DNA of 64,000 bases from assembly GCA_965230245.1 (NCBI GenBank), contig OZ246000.1:1-64000 (forward strand), written 5' to 3'. Made by a program: the position numbers and the translations under genes. Source of the stretch: JAGNKE01 sp965230245. Lineage in GTDB: Bacteria; Pseudomonadota; Alphaproteobacteria; Micavibrionales; Micavibrionaceae. This document shows, in pieces, positions 63,521 to 64,000 of this stretch. Position 1 is the stretch's first letter. Every line of letters starts with the position of its first letter. The notes under the pieces are model-generated. The model searched no databases. It was not told the DNA's origin and saw only the letters and a program-made list of their open reading frames with translations.

Positions 63521-63991
63521 TTATTCATCGAGATTGTCAAAAGCATCATGTTTAACGACATCGCCAATAAAAATGCCGTTTTCCGTCGCTTCCCCACCGT
63601 TAATTTCAAGAACGGCTTTAACAGGTCCCAAAGACGAAATTTGTGACAAATCATGGGGCTTTGCCATCGGGTGTATATGAAGGATATCTCCTGTGGGCTT
63701 GATAAAGATAATATCCAGCGGAATAAGCGTATTCTTCATCCAGAAATTACGCGGGGCAACCTCTTCAAACAAAAACAACATTCCATGGTTTTTGGGCAAT
63801 TCACGCCTGAACATCAGACCTCTGGTTATTTGTTCAGGCGTTATGGCAACCTCTACTGAGTAAGTAAGAGTTTCACCGTCACCCTTTAGAATCTCGATCT
63901 GGGTAGTTTCAAGTTGCTGCGGGGTTCCGGAAGTAAAAAACCCCAGAACGACAATGGAAATAAAACCGCCGCCCATCAAAATCAACAACAA
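63521..63991 (-). CDS. DUF192 family exported protein
   Basis: A 156-residue protein with an N-terminal hydrophobic anchor or signal (LLILMGGGFISIVVLGFF) and a DUF192 domain at about 40-150. EITRGLMFRRELPKNHGMLF-type sequence and NFWMKNTLIPLDIIFI are its signatures. DUF192 is a small beta-barrel of unknown activity, mostly periplasmic. The gene lies next to tRNA-Pro and the start is near the window edge, so an upstream extension cannot be excluded. Confidence 0.88.
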   Translation of the reverse strand: MLLILMGGGFISIVVLGFFTSGTPQQLETTQIEILKGDGETLTYSVEVAITPEQITRGLMFRRELPKNHGMLFLFEEVAPRNFWMKNTLIPLDIIFIKPTGDILHIHPMAKPHDLSQISSLGPVKAVLEINGGEATENGIFIGDVVKHDAFDNLDE

Positions 63992-64000
63992 ATAGTCTTT

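Overview
The window reads as ordinary chromosome from an alphaproteobacterium of moderate GC content. Alphaproteobacterial markers are a CcrM-type GANTC methyltransferase, PopZ next to valS, a split b/b' ATP synthase F0 operon, a DUF721 - DsbA-like - smc neighbourhood, an NDUFS4-like complex I subunit, a zapA - 6S RNA - fthC arrangement, and the rsfS - rlmH - envC - ctpA - divergent polysaccharide deacetylase - rppH run. The lineage looks closest to Rhodospirillales or Micavibrio-like groups, but this is inference and cannot be settled from the sequence alone.

Layout. 0-2.6 kb: a truncated aminotransferase, an isochorismatase-like hydrolase and a CPBP membrane protease. 2.7-10.7 kb: rplU-rpmA, obgE-proB, pepN-rnhB, and ccrM-folB behind a promoter region dense in GANTC sites. 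10.7-20 kb: an unknown exported protein, mutY, then a rightward run of DUF721, efp, suhB, an OmpA-like protein, a DsbA-like protein and smc. 20-24.8 kb: the ATP synthase F0 genes atpI-B-E-F'-F, then proA and nadD. 24.8-30.3 kb: a structured leader resembling a cobalamin riboswitch, followed by rsfS, rlmH, envC-like, ctpA, a divergent polysaccharide deacetylase and rppH. 30.3-37.3 kb, leftward: yebC, ruvCAB, ybgC, tolQRAB. 37.5-44.1 kb: a CheY-like regulator with a partner protein, a YmdB-like phosphoesterase, fthC, 6S RNA, zapA, tkt and gap. 44.2-48.5 kb: a SprA-related protein, a two-winged-helix regulator, class I aldolase, an exported EndoU-type nuclease and epmA. 48.6-56 kb: rpmE, a possible kinase-like protein, valS, popZ, a pcm-like gene, two tRNAs and a LysE exporter. 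56-61.6 kb: an accessory stretch of anchored or secreted proteins around a sulfurtransferase, including a candidate zinc peptidase and a protease-like protein lacking its zinc ligands. 61.6-64 kb: tRNA-Arg, the complex I subunit, an ECF sigma factor with its NrsF-type anti-sigma, tRNA-Pro and a DUF192 protein.

The genes group by function. Cell cycle and envelope: CcrM, PopZ, ZapA, SMC, Tol, EnvC. Translation: L21, L27, L31, ObgE, EF-P with EpmA, RsfS, RlmH, ValS. Central metabolism: Tkt, Gap, Fba, ProA/ProB. The most unusual items are the cobalamin-like leader in front of rsfS, the EndoU nuclease joined to the aldolase gene, the inactive-looking M43-type protein, the GANTC cluster at ccrM, and several candidate small RNAs.
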